From the NCBI RefSeq assembly GCF_051659545.1, contig NZ_JBOFOR010000020.1, forward strand, positions 1 to 11,872: 11,872 nucleotides of DNA, read 5' to 3'. Positions within the stretch are counted from its first letter, which is position 1, and each line of letters begins with the position of its first letter. The stretch is from JBOFOR01 sp051659545 (GTDB lineage: Bacteria > Bacillota > Clostridia > Peptostreptococcales > Peptostreptococcaceae). The notes beneath the pieces were generated by a model. The model was not told the DNA's origin. It worked only from the letters and a program-made list of their open reading frames with translations, and made no database searches. This document shows positions 1 through 6,578 of this stretch, one piece after another. The position numbers and the translations under genes were made by a program.

Positions 1-530
1 TAGAAATGCTTATTGAAGATATGCTTGAATTATCTAGATTACAATCTAATAATGTAGCATTAGAAAAAAGTTATGTAAGTATAGATGAGATTATACATGA
101 AATTTATGATGAGTTCCAAATTAGAGCAGAAGATTTAGATATTACATTTAATGTACCTAGAGATATAAATGATTTACCGATGATATTTGCTAATAAGTAT
201 AGAATAGTTCAAATCCTTGTCATACTATTAGATAATGCATTTAAGTTTACTCCTGTTGAAGGTGTTGTAGGTGTTGTAGGTATAGGAATTATAGAAGAAG
301 AAAAATTAATAAGGGTAAGTGTATATGATACAGGAGTAGGAATTGAAGAAAAAGATATACCTTTTGTGTTTGAAAGGTTTTATAAAACGGATAAAGCGCA
401 TGCGTCTATGGGAACAGGAATTGGATTATCTATTGCATATGAAATAATAAAACAGCTAAATGAAAGTATTTATGTAGAATCAAAGGTAGGAGAAGGTTGT
501 AAATTTACATTCACAATAACTAAAATATAA
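1..530 (+). CDS. Sensor histidine kinase, C-terminal part (5' end outside window)
   Basis: This is the catalytic half of a membrane-type two-component sensor kinase, which would phosphorylate a response regulator probably encoded just upstream, outside the window. The visible protein begins with the end of the dimerisation helix (LIEDMLELSRLQS). It continues into an HATPase_c domain with an N-box (LLDNAFKFTP, near 240), a G1 box (DTGVGIEEKDIPFVFERFYKTD, near 330-390) and a G2 box (GTGIGLSIAYEII, near 415-450). The phospho-accepting histidine box and any sensor or membrane segments should lie to the left of the window. The frame is open to the window edge, so the ATG at 6 is internal and not a real start. 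No convincing terminator follows the stop. The family assignment is firm; the signal sensed cannot be told. Confidence 0.93.
   Translation, partial: EMLIEDMLELSRLQSNNVALEKSYVSIDEIIHEIYDEFQIRAEDLDITFNVPRDINDLPMIFANKYRIVQILVILLDNAFKFTPVEGVVGVVGIGIIEEEKLIRVSVYDTGVGIEEKDIPFVFERFYKTDKAHASMGTGIGLSIAYEIIKQLNESIYVESKVGEGCKFTFTITKI
261..278 (+). repeat. In-frame 9-bp tandem duplication in the kinase gene
   Basis: GGTGTTGTA occurs twice in a row and encodes Gly-Val-Val-Gly-Val-Val. It falls in the loop after the N-box of the ATPase domain, where related kinases usually have a short Gly-rich turn. It looks like a slipped-strand duplication that adds three residues without breaking the frame. Confidence 0.6.
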
Positions 531-619
531 ATGTAATATTAGTTATAAAAAGTACAAACAAAAGTCGGATTATAGGGTAAATATGAAAATATTTTAATAT
601 ATTAAAAATAAGTTAAAAA

Positions 620-649
620 TTGGTTAAAATATTAAAAAACTGTGATAAT
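620..649 (+). promoter_or_regulatory. Candidate sigma-A promoter for the HD-domain/LysR operon
   Basis: TTGGTT (620-625) and GATAAT (644-649) are separated by 18 bp, about 50 nt upstream of the start codon at 700. Both hexamers differ from consensus, and the surroundings are very AT-rich, so chance matches are possible. A good ribosome binding site (AGGAGGT, 687-693) follows. Confidence 0.4.
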
Positions 650-699
650 ATTTAGTTAAATTAAAAATTAATATTATAAGATTTATAGGAGGTATTAAA

Positions 700-1254
700 A
701 TGTGTGGAATAACAAGAAATGAAGCATGGAGGCTTTTGACAGAATATAATAAGGATGAATTTCATTTAGAACATGCTGAAATAGTAGAGAATACTATGAA
801 GTATTTTGCAAAAGAATTAGGATATGAGGATGAAGTAAATTACTGGGGTATAGTAGGATTACTTCATGACCTTGATTTTGAACAATACCCAAATGAACAC
901 TGTATAAAAAGTCAAGAAATAATGAAAGAAAGAGGAATTGATGAAAGAATAATTTATTCTACAGCTAGCCATGGATATGGATTGACAGTAGATATTAAAC
1001 CGGAGCATGAAATGGAAAAAGTACTTTTTGCAGTTGACGAGTTAACAGGCCTAATAGGGGCTGTAACTGTAATGCGACCTTCAAAAAGTGTTCAAGATTT
1101 AGAATTAAAATCCGTAAAGAAAAAATTTAAAACTAAAGCTTTTGCAGCAGGTTGCTCACGTGAGGTAATAGAACAAGGAGCAGATATGCTTGGATGGAGT
1201 TTAGATGAGTTAATGCAAAGAACTATTGAGGCACTTAGAACTTTTAGAGATTAG
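700..1254 (+). CDS. HD-domain metal-dependent phosphohydrolase-like protein
   Basis: This is a 184-residue soluble protein of the HD superfamily. These metal-dependent enzymes usually hydrolyse phosphate esters of nucleotides or similar small molecules. The HD signature LLHDLDFEQYP places His56-Asp57 as metal ligands. Further likely ligands are His25 in the first helix, His67, His91 (SHGYG) and Asp113 (AVDELTGLI). No signal peptide, membrane segment or second catalytic domain is seen, so it is a stand-alone HD protein and not part of a c-di-GMP phosphodiesterase of HD-GYP type. The ATG at 700 follows AGGAGGT with a 6-nt spacing. The LysR gene starts 24 nt after its stop, so the two are probably co-transcribed. 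The substrate cannot be read from the sequence. No gene symbol is assigned. Confidence 0.85.
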   Translation: MCGITRNEAWRLLTEYNKDEFHLEHAEIVENTMKYFAKELGYEDEVNYWGIVGLLHDLDFEQYPNEHCIKSQEIMKERGIDERIIYSTASHGYGLTVDIKPEHEMEKVLFAVDELTGLIGAVTVMRPSKSVQDLELKSVKKKFKTKAFAAGCSREVIEQGADMLGWSLDELMQRTIEALRTFRD

Positions 1255-1278
1255 ACAGTAACTATATTAGGGGGAGAT

Positions 1279-2160
1279 ATGACTTTAAGGAGTTTAGAAA
1301 TATTTGTGGCAGTAGCAAGATGTGGGAAAATGAGTGAAGCTTCAAAACAACTTCATATTACTCAACCAACTATTAGCCAAGCTATTAGTGAATTGGAAAG
1401 AGAATATGGAATACTACTTTTTGATAGACTATCAAAAAAACTTTACATAACTGAAGCTGGGAAACAACTTTTGGGATATGCTCAGAGTATATTGTCCCTT
1501 TCAAATGAAATGGAAAAAAATATGAGCAATTTATCTTTAAATAAAACAATAACATTAGGGGCTACAATGACTGTAGGTAAGTGTGTTTTAGTAGATATTG
1601 TGAGAGATTTTGAAGAGGTTTATCCAAATATAAAAATTCAGGTTATAATCGATAACACTTCAACTATTGAAAATATGCTTTTAAATAGTGAGATAGATAT
1701 TGCTATAGTAGAAGGAATAATTAAAAGTACTGAACTTGTAATAAATCCAATTATACCAGATAATCTAGTACTAGTATGTCATAAGAACCATCCTCTATAT
1801 GAAAAAAATTGTATAGATATTGAGGAACTTTCATCTTATCCATTTATACTTAGAGAAGAGGGCAGTGGAACTAGGGAGGTATTTGAAGATTATATTAGAA
1901 AAAAACATGTATCCATTAATGTAAAATGGAATTGCCATGGCTCTGATTCTATAGTAGAAGCAGTTTTAGCTAATCAAGGTATAACTGTTATTTCAAAACG
2001 ATTAGTTGAGTCTTATGTTAAAGAAGGGACTTTAAAGATAATACCTATTAATAATACAAAAATGGATAGAAGCTTTAGTTTAGTTCATCATAAAACTAAA
2101 TATTTATCAGATTGGCTAAAATGTTTTATGCAATATATAAAAGACCTAGAAAGAGTGTAG
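1279..2160 (+). CDS. LysR-family transcriptional regulator
   Basis: A 293-residue regulator of normal LysR length. The N-terminal winged helix-turn-helix spans roughly residues 1-60 (LRSLEIFVAVARCGKMSEAS, then TQPTISQAISELE as recognition helix). It is followed by a linker helix and a periplasmic-binding-protein-like effector domain from about residue 90. The REEGSGTRE motif near residue 195 is typical of the LysR subgroup that includes CysL/YeiE-type and other sulfur- or selenium-linked regulators. That subgroup link is family-level knowledge and only suggestive. The ATG follows AGGGGG closely (about 4 nt). It lies directly after the HD gene and faces the permease remnant at 2212-2400, with the sulfur/Fe-S operon next on the same strand, so it may control one of these. 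The effector is unknown. Confidence 0.93.
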   Translation: MTLRSLEIFVAVARCGKMSEASKQLHITQPTISQAISELEREYGILLFDRLSKKLYITEAGKQLLGYAQSILSLSNEMEKNMSNLSLNKTITLGATMTVGKCVLVDIVRDFEEVYPNIKIQVIIDNTSTIENMLLNSEIDIAIVEGIIKSTELVINPIIPDNLVLVCHKNHPLYEKNCIDIEELSSYPFILREEGSGTREVFEDYIRKKHVSINVKWNCHGSDSIVEAVLANQGITVISKRLVESYVKEGTLKIIPINNTKMDRSFSLVHHKTKYLSDWLKCFMQYIKDLERV

Positions 2161-2195
2161 ATATTACACAAACTTTTTAGGTCTTCTTTTATTGT
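2142..2195 (+). terminator. Intrinsic terminator overlapping the LysR 3' end
   Basis: AGACCTAGAAAG (2142-2153) pairs with CTTTTTAGGTCT (2173-2184) with one G-U pair. Inside it GTGTA (2155-2159) pairs with TACAC (2165-2169), giving a long two-part hairpin. A T-rich tract follows from 2185. The left arm lies inside the last codons of the LysR gene. The hairpin may also stop the converging minus-strand transcript from 2212-2400, although its U-tract in that direction is weak. Confidence 0.8.
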
Positions 2196-2211
2196 TTTCT
2201 ACTAAAGTATC

Positions 2212-2400
2212 TTATACTAATAAAAACTGTAAAGCATTAAATAGATATCCTGTTATTGTAATTCCAATTACTACAATTCCTATAAATATACCAAGTAACT
2301 TTGGTTTTACAACTTTGCTTAGCATTATTATTGATGGTAGGGATAAGGCAGTAACACTCATCATAAATGCTAGTACAGTTCCTATAGGTACTCCTGCCAT
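2212..2400 (-). pseudogene. C-terminal remnant of an ArsP/YraQ-type permease (62 codons)
   Basis: The 62-residue product matches the extreme C-terminus of the YraQ/ArsP_1 (DUF318) permease family. It shows AGVPIGTVLAFMMS, then ALSLPSIIMLSKVVKPKLL, then a last membrane helix ending GYLFNAL. Full-length members have roughly 300 or more residues and eight or more helices; only about two helices remain here. Upstream on the minus strand there is only AT-rich non-coding sequence, so the rest is deleted, not frameshifted. Oddly, the stump has a consensus AGGAGG 8 nt before its ATG (reverse complement of 2409-2414) and a good promoter (2441-2470), so it may be transcribed and translated. ArsP-type members export trivalent organoarsenicals, and others are linked to metal or sulfur loci. 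It is called a pseudogene because it lacks most of the family fold, but a real small membrane protein is not excluded. Confidence 0.7.
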
Positions 2401-2440
2401 AAATTATTCCTCCTAATATAATAAATAAACTTATGATTAC

Positions 2441-2470
2441 ATTATAAATAAAAAAAAATTGATTTGACAA
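2441..2470 (-). promoter_or_regulatory. Promoter for the minus-strand permease remnant
   Basis: Read on the minus strand, TTGTCA (2470-2465) and a perfect TATAAT (2446-2441) are separated by 18 bp. The ATG at 2400 follows about 40 nt later with AGGAGG in between. This is one of the best promoter matches in the window. It supports the idea that the remnant kept its original expression signals when its coding region was deleted. Confidence 0.6.
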
Positions 2471-2654
2471 TACTATAATAAAAATTAATCAAAAAAAATT
2501 GATATAGATTCATATATATAGTTTACAAATGAACACTAATTGAATAATATATGATTAGAAGCGAATATATTAATCTATTGGACTAATCAATAAACCTATC
2601 TCGAATAAAATAACAAAATATAAAAATATAATGTAAATAACTGGGGGAGATAAA
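2471..2654. other. AT-rich control region upstream of the nine-gene operon
   Basis: No open frame of note lies here. The region must contain the promoter and operator for the operon starting at 2655, but no hexamer pair with proper spacing stands out on the + strand. The start codon is preceded by GGGGGAG (2643-2649). Short dyads such as TTCAT/ATGAA (2509-2513 and 2529-2533) and GATTA/TAATC around 2553-2575 could be ArsR or LysR sites, but AT-rich DNA gives many such matches. Confidence 0.4.
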
Positions 2655-3803
2655 ATGGGAATTTATTTAGATAATGCGGCAACATCATGGCCTAAGCCTA
2701 AGGTAGTTTATGATGCTGTTTATGATTTTATGATAAATAATGGAACATCATCTGGAAGAGGTTCATATAAAAAAGCTATGGAATCGGATAGACTAATTTA
2801 TGAAACTAGAAAACTTATTGCACAATTCTTTAACTTTAATGATCCTAAAAAAGTAATATTCACATCAAACATTACAGAATCCTTAAATTTAGCACTAAAT
2901 GGAATATTAGAAAATGGTGACCATGTAATAACCAGCAGTATAGAGCACAATGCAGTATGGAGATGCCTAAAAACATTAGAAAGAGATAAAGGTATTACAA
3001 TAACAAAAATTAATGCTACTAAAGATGGCTTTACAAATCCCAAAGATGTAGAAGAGGCTATAAATGACAAAACAAAACTAATAATATTTAATCATGCATC
3101 AAATGTATTAGGTACAATATCACCAATAAGAGATATAGGGAAAATAGCAAGAACTCATAATATACCTTTCTTAGTAGATGCAGCACAGACAGCAGGAGCA
3201 TACCCGATAGACATTCAAGAAGATAATATTGATTTATTAGCATTTACAGGACATAAAAGCCTACTTGGGCCAATGGGAACCGGTGGATTAATTGTAAACT
3301 GGGATGGAGATATAAAACCTCTAAAATCAGGTGGAACAGGTGGAGATTCAGCCTATGAATATCAACCAGATTATTATCCAAATAGATTAGAAACTGGAAC
3401 TTTAAACGTAAGTGGAATAGTTGGACTTAGAGAGTCAATAAAATTTATTAATAAGGAAACTATAGAAAAAATTCATGATAAGGAATCTAAAATAGTAGAA
3501 TATGCACTTAATAGATTAGAAGAAGTAAAAGATATAGAAATCTATGGTCCAAAAGATAGTGAAAAAATAGTAGGTGTAATTTCTTTTAATATAAAAAATA
3601 AAAGAGCAGAAAATGTAGGCTATGAATTAGATAGCAAATACGACATTATGTTAAGGGCAGGTCTACATTGTTCACCAAATGCACATGATTTAATAGGAAC
3701 CAAAGAGATAGGTTGTATAAGAATTGGAATTGGATACTTTAATGAAAAGGAAGACATTGATAAATTAGTTGCTGCACTAAACGAAATTACTCTGCAAAAC
3801 TAA
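2655..3803 (+). CDS. Cysteine desulfurase-like class V aminotransferase fold PLP enzyme
   Basis: This 382-residue enzyme belongs to the NifS/SufS-like branch of class V PLP enzymes, which take sulfur (or selenium) from cysteine (or selenocysteine) as an enzyme-bound persulfide. Visible features are the N-terminal YLDNAATSWPKP motif, the PLP-contacting His98 (SIEHNAVWR), Asp175 and Gln178 (VDAAQTAGA), the Schiff-base Lys201 (FTGHKSLLGPMGTGG), and a likely persulfide-carrying Cys339 in RAGLHCSP near the C-terminus. The short N-terminus and the GLHCSP loop fit the functionally undefined clade of cysteine desulfurase family proteins (EF2568-type) rather than the housekeeping IscS or SufS. The ATG follows GGGGGAG. 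It is the first gene of an operon whose later products are rich in cysteine and Fe-S motifs, which suggests it supplies sulfur to them. Substrate preference (Cys or Sec) is not visible. Confidence 0.9.
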   Translation: MGIYLDNAATSWPKPKVVYDAVYDFMINNGTSSGRGSYKKAMESDRLIYETRKLIAQFFNFNDPKKVIFTSNITESLNLALNGILENGDHVITSSIEHNAVWRCLKTLERDKGITITKINATKDGFTNPKDVEEAINDKTKLIIFNHASNVLGTISPIRDIGKIARTHNIPFLVDAAQTAGAYPIDIQEDNIDLLAFTGHKSLLGPMGTGGLIVNWDGDIKPLKSGGTGGDSAYEYQPDYYPNRLETGTLNVSGIVGLRESIKFINKETIEKIHDKESKIVEYALNRLEEVKDIEIYGPKDSEKIVGVISFNIKNKRAENVGYELDSKYDIMLRAGLHCSPNAHDLIGTKEIGCIRIGIGYFNEKEDIDKLVAALNEITLQN

Positions 3804-3820
3804 AGTATAGGAGATGGATT

Positions 3821-4354
3821 ATGTATTTAGAACACATAGAATTAAAATTTATAGAACCATGCACTACTACTGGAAATAAAATAAAAATTATTACAGAGTT
3901 ATCAAGAGATGTATCAGATATTTTCCCATATTTAAATACACATATTAAGTCAGCTATGTACAACAAAACAGCTTTAACATTTTCATTTAAACTAGGCCAA
4001 AAACTAATAACCTTATTTCCAAATAGATTGACTATCACAAAGTTACTTAATGAAACTGATGCCTATGAAATGATGGATTATGTACAAAATTTAATAAATG
4101 AAGTGGATGCAAATAGAGACAATATAATTCCTTCAGATAATATGAGAAAACCACCAAGCCCAATTGAAATATACAAAAATCTACCAAAATCAAATTGTAA
4201 AAAGTGTGAAGAAATAACTTGTATGGCCTTTGCAAGTAAGCTATTAAGTGGTGAAAAAAGCATAAAAAGATGTGAACCTTTGTATGAAGAAGTTAATTTA
4301 GAAAAATTAGAAAATCTAGAGACCATGATGATGCTTTTAGGGTACGAAGTATAA
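3821..4354 (+). CDS. Protein with C-terminal four-cysteine Fe-S domain
   Basis: The 177-residue product has a C-terminal motif Cys126-x2-Cys129-x4-Cys134-x16-Cys151 (KSNCKKCEEITCMAFASKLL). This is the ligand pattern of the Fe-S domain (PF04060 type) found in RnfB and in the corrinoid Fe-S protein gamma subunit, and it normally binds one [4Fe-4S] cluster. The N-terminal 100 residues are a separate domain that I do not recognise. It starts with IELKFIEPCTTTG and holds one more cysteine (Cys14). No signal peptide or membrane segment is present. It starts 17 nt after the PLP enzyme with an AGGAG site (3809-3813). An electron-transfer or cluster-carrying role within this operon is inferred; the partner is unknown. 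Confidence 0.8.
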   Translation: MYLEHIELKFIEPCTTTGNKIKIITELSRDVSDIFPYLNTHIKSAMYNKTALTFSFKLGQKLITLFPNRLTITKLLNETDAYEMMDYVQNLINEVDANRDNIIPSDNMRKPPSPIEIYKNLPKSNCKKCEEITCMAFASKLLSGEKSIKRCEPLYEEVNLEKLENLETMMMLLGYEV

Positions 4355-4373
4355 CTTTTAAAGGAGTAGAGCC

Positions 4374-4592
4374 ATGAAAACTTGTGGAAACTGTGGAATA
4401 GGAAGTAAAAAAGATGGTAACAAAGTTGAATGCTTTAAATATAAAAATATAAAAAACTTAGATGAAGAAAGTAGCAAGTGTCTTTACTATATGGAATTTA
4501 AATATGAAGATGGAGAATTGATGAATCCATTTCAACATTTGCTACTTAAGGAGCAAGACATAAAATCTAAGCATATGAAAAATACAATATAA
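4374..4592 (+). CDS. Small four-cysteine protein of unknown function
   Basis: A 72-residue protein with Cys4-x2-Cys7 (TCGNCG) and then Cys20 and Cys36, a spacing that could hold a zinc ion or a small Fe-S cluster. The C-terminal half is charged and lysine-rich, without a recognised domain. It has an AAGGAG site and starts 19 nt after its upstream neighbour, so it is clearly part of the operon. The retained frame, the site and the operon position support a real gene. I cannot name a family. Confidence 0.75.
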   Translation: MKTCGNCGIGSKKDGNKVECFKYKNIKNLDEESSKCLYYMEFKYEDGELMNPFQHLLLKEQDIKSKHMKNTI

Positions 4593-4619
4593 ATTAGTAT
4601 TTAATAGGGGGTATATGTG

Positions 4620-5006
4620 ATGGAAGAAAAAAAATTACCAGGATTTATTATGTGTGTATGCACTGGGAAATGTCCAGGATTTTTAGAAATGGATATTTGG
4701 GATTTTATAAACCAAGTTAGAATTGAATTGCCTGTAGAATATGCATTTATACATCCACAACTATGCGAAGAAGATGGAGACAGATTCTTAGCAGATTTTT
4801 TACAATCTGGTAGACAACTAATTATAGGTGGTTGTGCACCTAATATGCAAAGAAAAATGTTTAAAGATGCTTTTAAAGAAGCTGGTTTGGATGTAGAAAA
4901 AGATTTAGTAAAACTAGATATTAGAGATATGAGCACTGAAAAAGCAGTAGATTTAGTAAGAAAAGCATTAAAAGATATGGGATTTGAAGAAGACATGGTG
5001 TTATAA
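4620..5006 (+). CDS. Free-standing HdrA N-terminal-like domain protein
   Basis: A 128-residue protein resembling only the N-terminal domain of heterodisulfide reductase subunit A. It has MCVCTGKCPG in place of the HdrA CxCG start, a conserved acidic/Cys stretch (HPQLCEEDGD), GGCAPNMQRKMFKDAFKEAG in place of HdrA's ACSPRxHEPTFRRALEEAG, and LDIRDMS in place of NIREQ. The flavin-binding and ferredoxin domains of real HdrA are absent, with no trace downstream, so this is a domain used on its own and not a broken gene. Cysteines 12, 14, 18, 49 and 72 could bind an Fe-S cluster or carry persulfide. GTG at 4617 and ATG at 4620 are both possible starts; ATG gives the better 8-nt spacing from GGGGG (4607-4611). 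The ferredoxin follows after 12 nt and is a likely partner. Confidence 0.75.
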   Translation: MEEKKLPGFIMCVCTGKCPGFLEMDIWDFINQVRIELPVEYAFIHPQLCEEDGDRFLADFLQSGRQLIIGGCAPNMQRKMFKDAFKEAGLDVEKDLVKLDIRDMSTEKAVDLVRKALKDMGFEEDMVL

Positions 5007-5018
5007 GGAGGTGATAAT

Positions 5019-5327
5019 ATGAGTAGTGGAAGTATGGAAGGGACTACTTTTATGGGAGTACCAAGAGAAAAAATTGATTGGTGCCCTAGAATAGATTATG
5101 TTAATTGTAATTACTGTATGGAGTGTGTAAAATTCTGTCCTCATAATGTTTTTGAGGTTAGAGAAAATGATGAAATTAAGTTGATTGTTAAAAATCCAGA
5201 AAATTGTGTGGTATTCTGTAGAGCTTGTGCCAAAACTTGTGGACCTGATGCTATAGAGTTTCCAAGTAAGGCAGAGACGACAAAGTACATTAAGAAAATA
5301 AGGATGGAGATGGATACTAATGAGTAA
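5019..5327 (+). CDS. Two-cluster ferredoxin-type 4Fe-4S protein
   Basis: A 102-residue soluble ferredoxin-like protein. The first cluster motif is Cys30-x2-Cys33-x2-Cys36-x3-Cys40-Pro (CNYCMECVKFCP). The second is Cys63-x3-Cys67-x2-Cys70-x3-Cys74 (CVVFCRACAKTCGP), with three residues instead of two in its first gap. Cys22 is extra. A long N-terminal extension (about 20 residues) and a charged C-terminal tail distinguish it from small clostridial ferredoxins. It has a consensus AAGGAGG site overlapping the previous stop, and its last 8 nt overlap the next gene (5320-5327), so it is translationally coupled to the DGC-GcvH fusion. It probably carries electrons between the HdrA-like protein and the lipoyl carrier; this is inferred from position only. 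Confidence 0.88.
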   Translation: MSSGSMEGTTFMGVPREKIDWCPRIDYVNCNYCMECVKFCPHNVFEVRENDEIKLIVKNPENCVVFCRACAKTCGPDAIEFPSKAETTKYIKKIRMEMDTNE

Positions 5328-6186
5328 TTATGCAATTCTTCCTTGTAATGGATTAGATAAGTGTGCTGGATGTATATCAAGAGAAGTGGCTTTAATGTTA
5401 AGTGAAAAAATAGAAGCAGAGATTTTATGTCCAGTCTTTTATAGGATTTCAGAAACTAAGTACAATAATATATTAGAAGAATATAGCTTATTAGTTATTG
5501 ATGGGTGCAATACAAAGTGTGCTACTAAGCTAGCTAATGAAAAAAACTTAGAAATAAAAGATAGAATAAATGTAAGTGAAGAAGCTAAAAACCACAATAT
5601 TCAGATACATAAGGAGCTATCACTAGGTGAAAATGAAAACAAGCTTGTAGAACTTATAGTAGATAAGTTTATACAAGATATAAATAAGCAAAATAATGAA
5701 AATAGTAATGATCTAACTTTGAATGAATTTGAAGAAAAATTTAACTATGAAACTTACAAAAAAGATAAATTTATATTCAAACTGGCAATAAATGAAAAAC
5801 TTTATTTTAATGAAAATGACAGTTGGGCATTTGTTGATGGAGATATAGCTACAATTGGGGTTACAGATTATGTACAGCATAGCCTTGGAGATATAATGTT
5901 TTTTGAACCAGCCAAATTAGATGAAGATATTGAACAATTTGGAGAACTAGGATGCTTAGAATCTTCTAAAGCAACTTTTGAAATAGTATCTCCAGTTTCA
6001 GGAAAAATAATAGCAGTAAATAATAACTTGGAGGATTTACCTGAATATGTAAATGAAAATCCATATGAAAAAGGGTGGTTAGTAAAAATTAAATTATCAG
6101 ACTTTGAAGAAGACAAAGAATTATTAATAAAAGATAAAGAATATATAGAAGTATTGATAAGAAAGGTGGAAAACTTCCATGTCTAG
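5320..6186 (+). CDS. Fusion of a DGC (putative zinc-binding) domain and a GcvH-like lipoyl carrier
   Basis: This 288-residue protein has two parts. Residues 1 to about 120 form a DGC domain: Cys9, Cys15, Cys18, Cys37, then Asp61-Gly62-Cys63 and Cys67. Residues about 150-288 match the glycine cleavage H protein fold: SWAFVDGDIATIGVTDYVQ, LGDIMFFE, the lipoylation site ESSKA with Lys217 (standard ESVKA), SPVSGKI, and NPYEKGWLVKIKLS. A linker rich in Asn, Asp and Glu joins them. Lys217 would carry lipoamide, a dithiol that can move aminomethyl groups or, in the LbpA proteins of sulfur oxidisers, sulfur. None of the glycine-cleavage P, T or L genes is near. The gene overlaps both neighbours by 8 nt. 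The lipoate is presumably attached by an enzyme encoded elsewhere. The DGC function in general is unproven. Confidence 0.88.
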   Translation: MSNYAILPCNGLDKCAGCISREVALMLSEKIEAEILCPVFYRISETKYNNILEEYSLLVIDGCNTKCATKLANEKNLEIKDRINVSEEAKNHNIQIHKELSLGENENKLVELIVDKFIQDINKQNNENSNDLTLNEFEEKFNYETYKKDKFIFKLAINEKLYFNENDSWAFVDGDIATIGVTDYVQHSLGDIMFFEPAKLDEDIEQFGELGCLESSKATFEIVSPVSGKIIAVNNNLEDLPEYVNENPYEKGWLVKIKLSDFEEDKELLIKDKEYIEVLIRKVENFHV

Positions 6187-6577
6187 TTATAAAGTTATTC
6201 CATGTAGTGGAATTGGAAAAGTACATGGAGCTATTGCTAGAGAAGCAGCTATAGAAACATGTAAAAAATCAAATGGTGAATGTGAATTAGTCTGTTTAGC
6301 TCACTTAGTATCAGGAGATGAAGATGCAAAAGAAAAATTAAAAGATGTTCAGTGTATTACTATAGATGGATGTCCTGCAATGTGTGCTGCGGTAAATGTA
6401 AAACTTGCAGGTGGAGAAATTAAAGAAAGTGTTAGAGTTATTGATGAAATGAAAAAACACAGAGGAATAAAGCCAGGGACAGCAACTTATTTAGAAGAAG
6501 ATGGGTGGAAAGTAGTAGATAATATTGCAGAAAATATTTGCAATACCTTAGATTTAGGAAGAGTGGAGGCAAAGTAA
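6179..6577 (+). CDS. DGC-domain putative zinc-binding protein (second copy)
   Basis: A 132-residue stand-alone DGC-domain protein. It has PCSGIGKVHGAIAREAA at the N-terminus (Cys9), Cys28, Cys35 and Cys39 around CELVCLAHLVSG, Cys59, and the signature Asp63-Gly64-Cys65 with Cys69 (DGCPAMCA). A later Cys lies near the C-terminus. Compared with its neighbours it lacks the Cys15-type residue, which suggests that the copies have divided roles. It overlaps the fusion gene by 8 nt (ATGTCTAG) and has an AAAGGTGG site inside that gene. DGC proteins are predicted to bind zinc through their conserved cysteines, but this has not been shown to me for this subgroup. A thiol, persulfide or metalloid carrier is equally possible. 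Confidence 0.85.
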   Translation: MSSYKVIPCSGIGKVHGAIAREAAIETCKKSNGECELVCLAHLVSGDEDAKEKLKDVQCITIDGCPAMCAAVNVKLAGGEIKESVRVIDEMKKHRGIKPGTATYLEEDGWKVVDNIAENICNTLDLGRVEAK

Positions 6578-6578
6578 T

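Noticed and set aside
2192..2416. Plus-strand frame of 74 codons opposite the permease remnant
   Set aside because: It has no ribosome binding site and its sequence is the antisense of the recognisable permease tail.
2237..2470. Minus-strand frame of 77 codons
   Set aside because: It overlaps the permease remnant in another frame, begins inside the promoter region and has no family resemblance.
2509..2533. TTCAT/ATGAA dyad upstream of the nine-gene operon as an ArsR operator
   Set aside because: The 15-nt spacing does not fit the usual ArsR/SmtB dyad and similar matches are frequent in this AT-rich DNA.
4601..4996. Minus-strand frame of 131 codons antisense to the HdrA-like gene
   Set aside because: It is a serine-rich shadow of a recognisable plus-strand gene and has no ribosome site.
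5320..6186. Annotation as ordinary glycine cleavage H protein
   Set aside because: The DGC domain at the N-terminus, the Cys-rich neighbours and the absence of P, T and L genes argue against a role in glycine cleavage alone.
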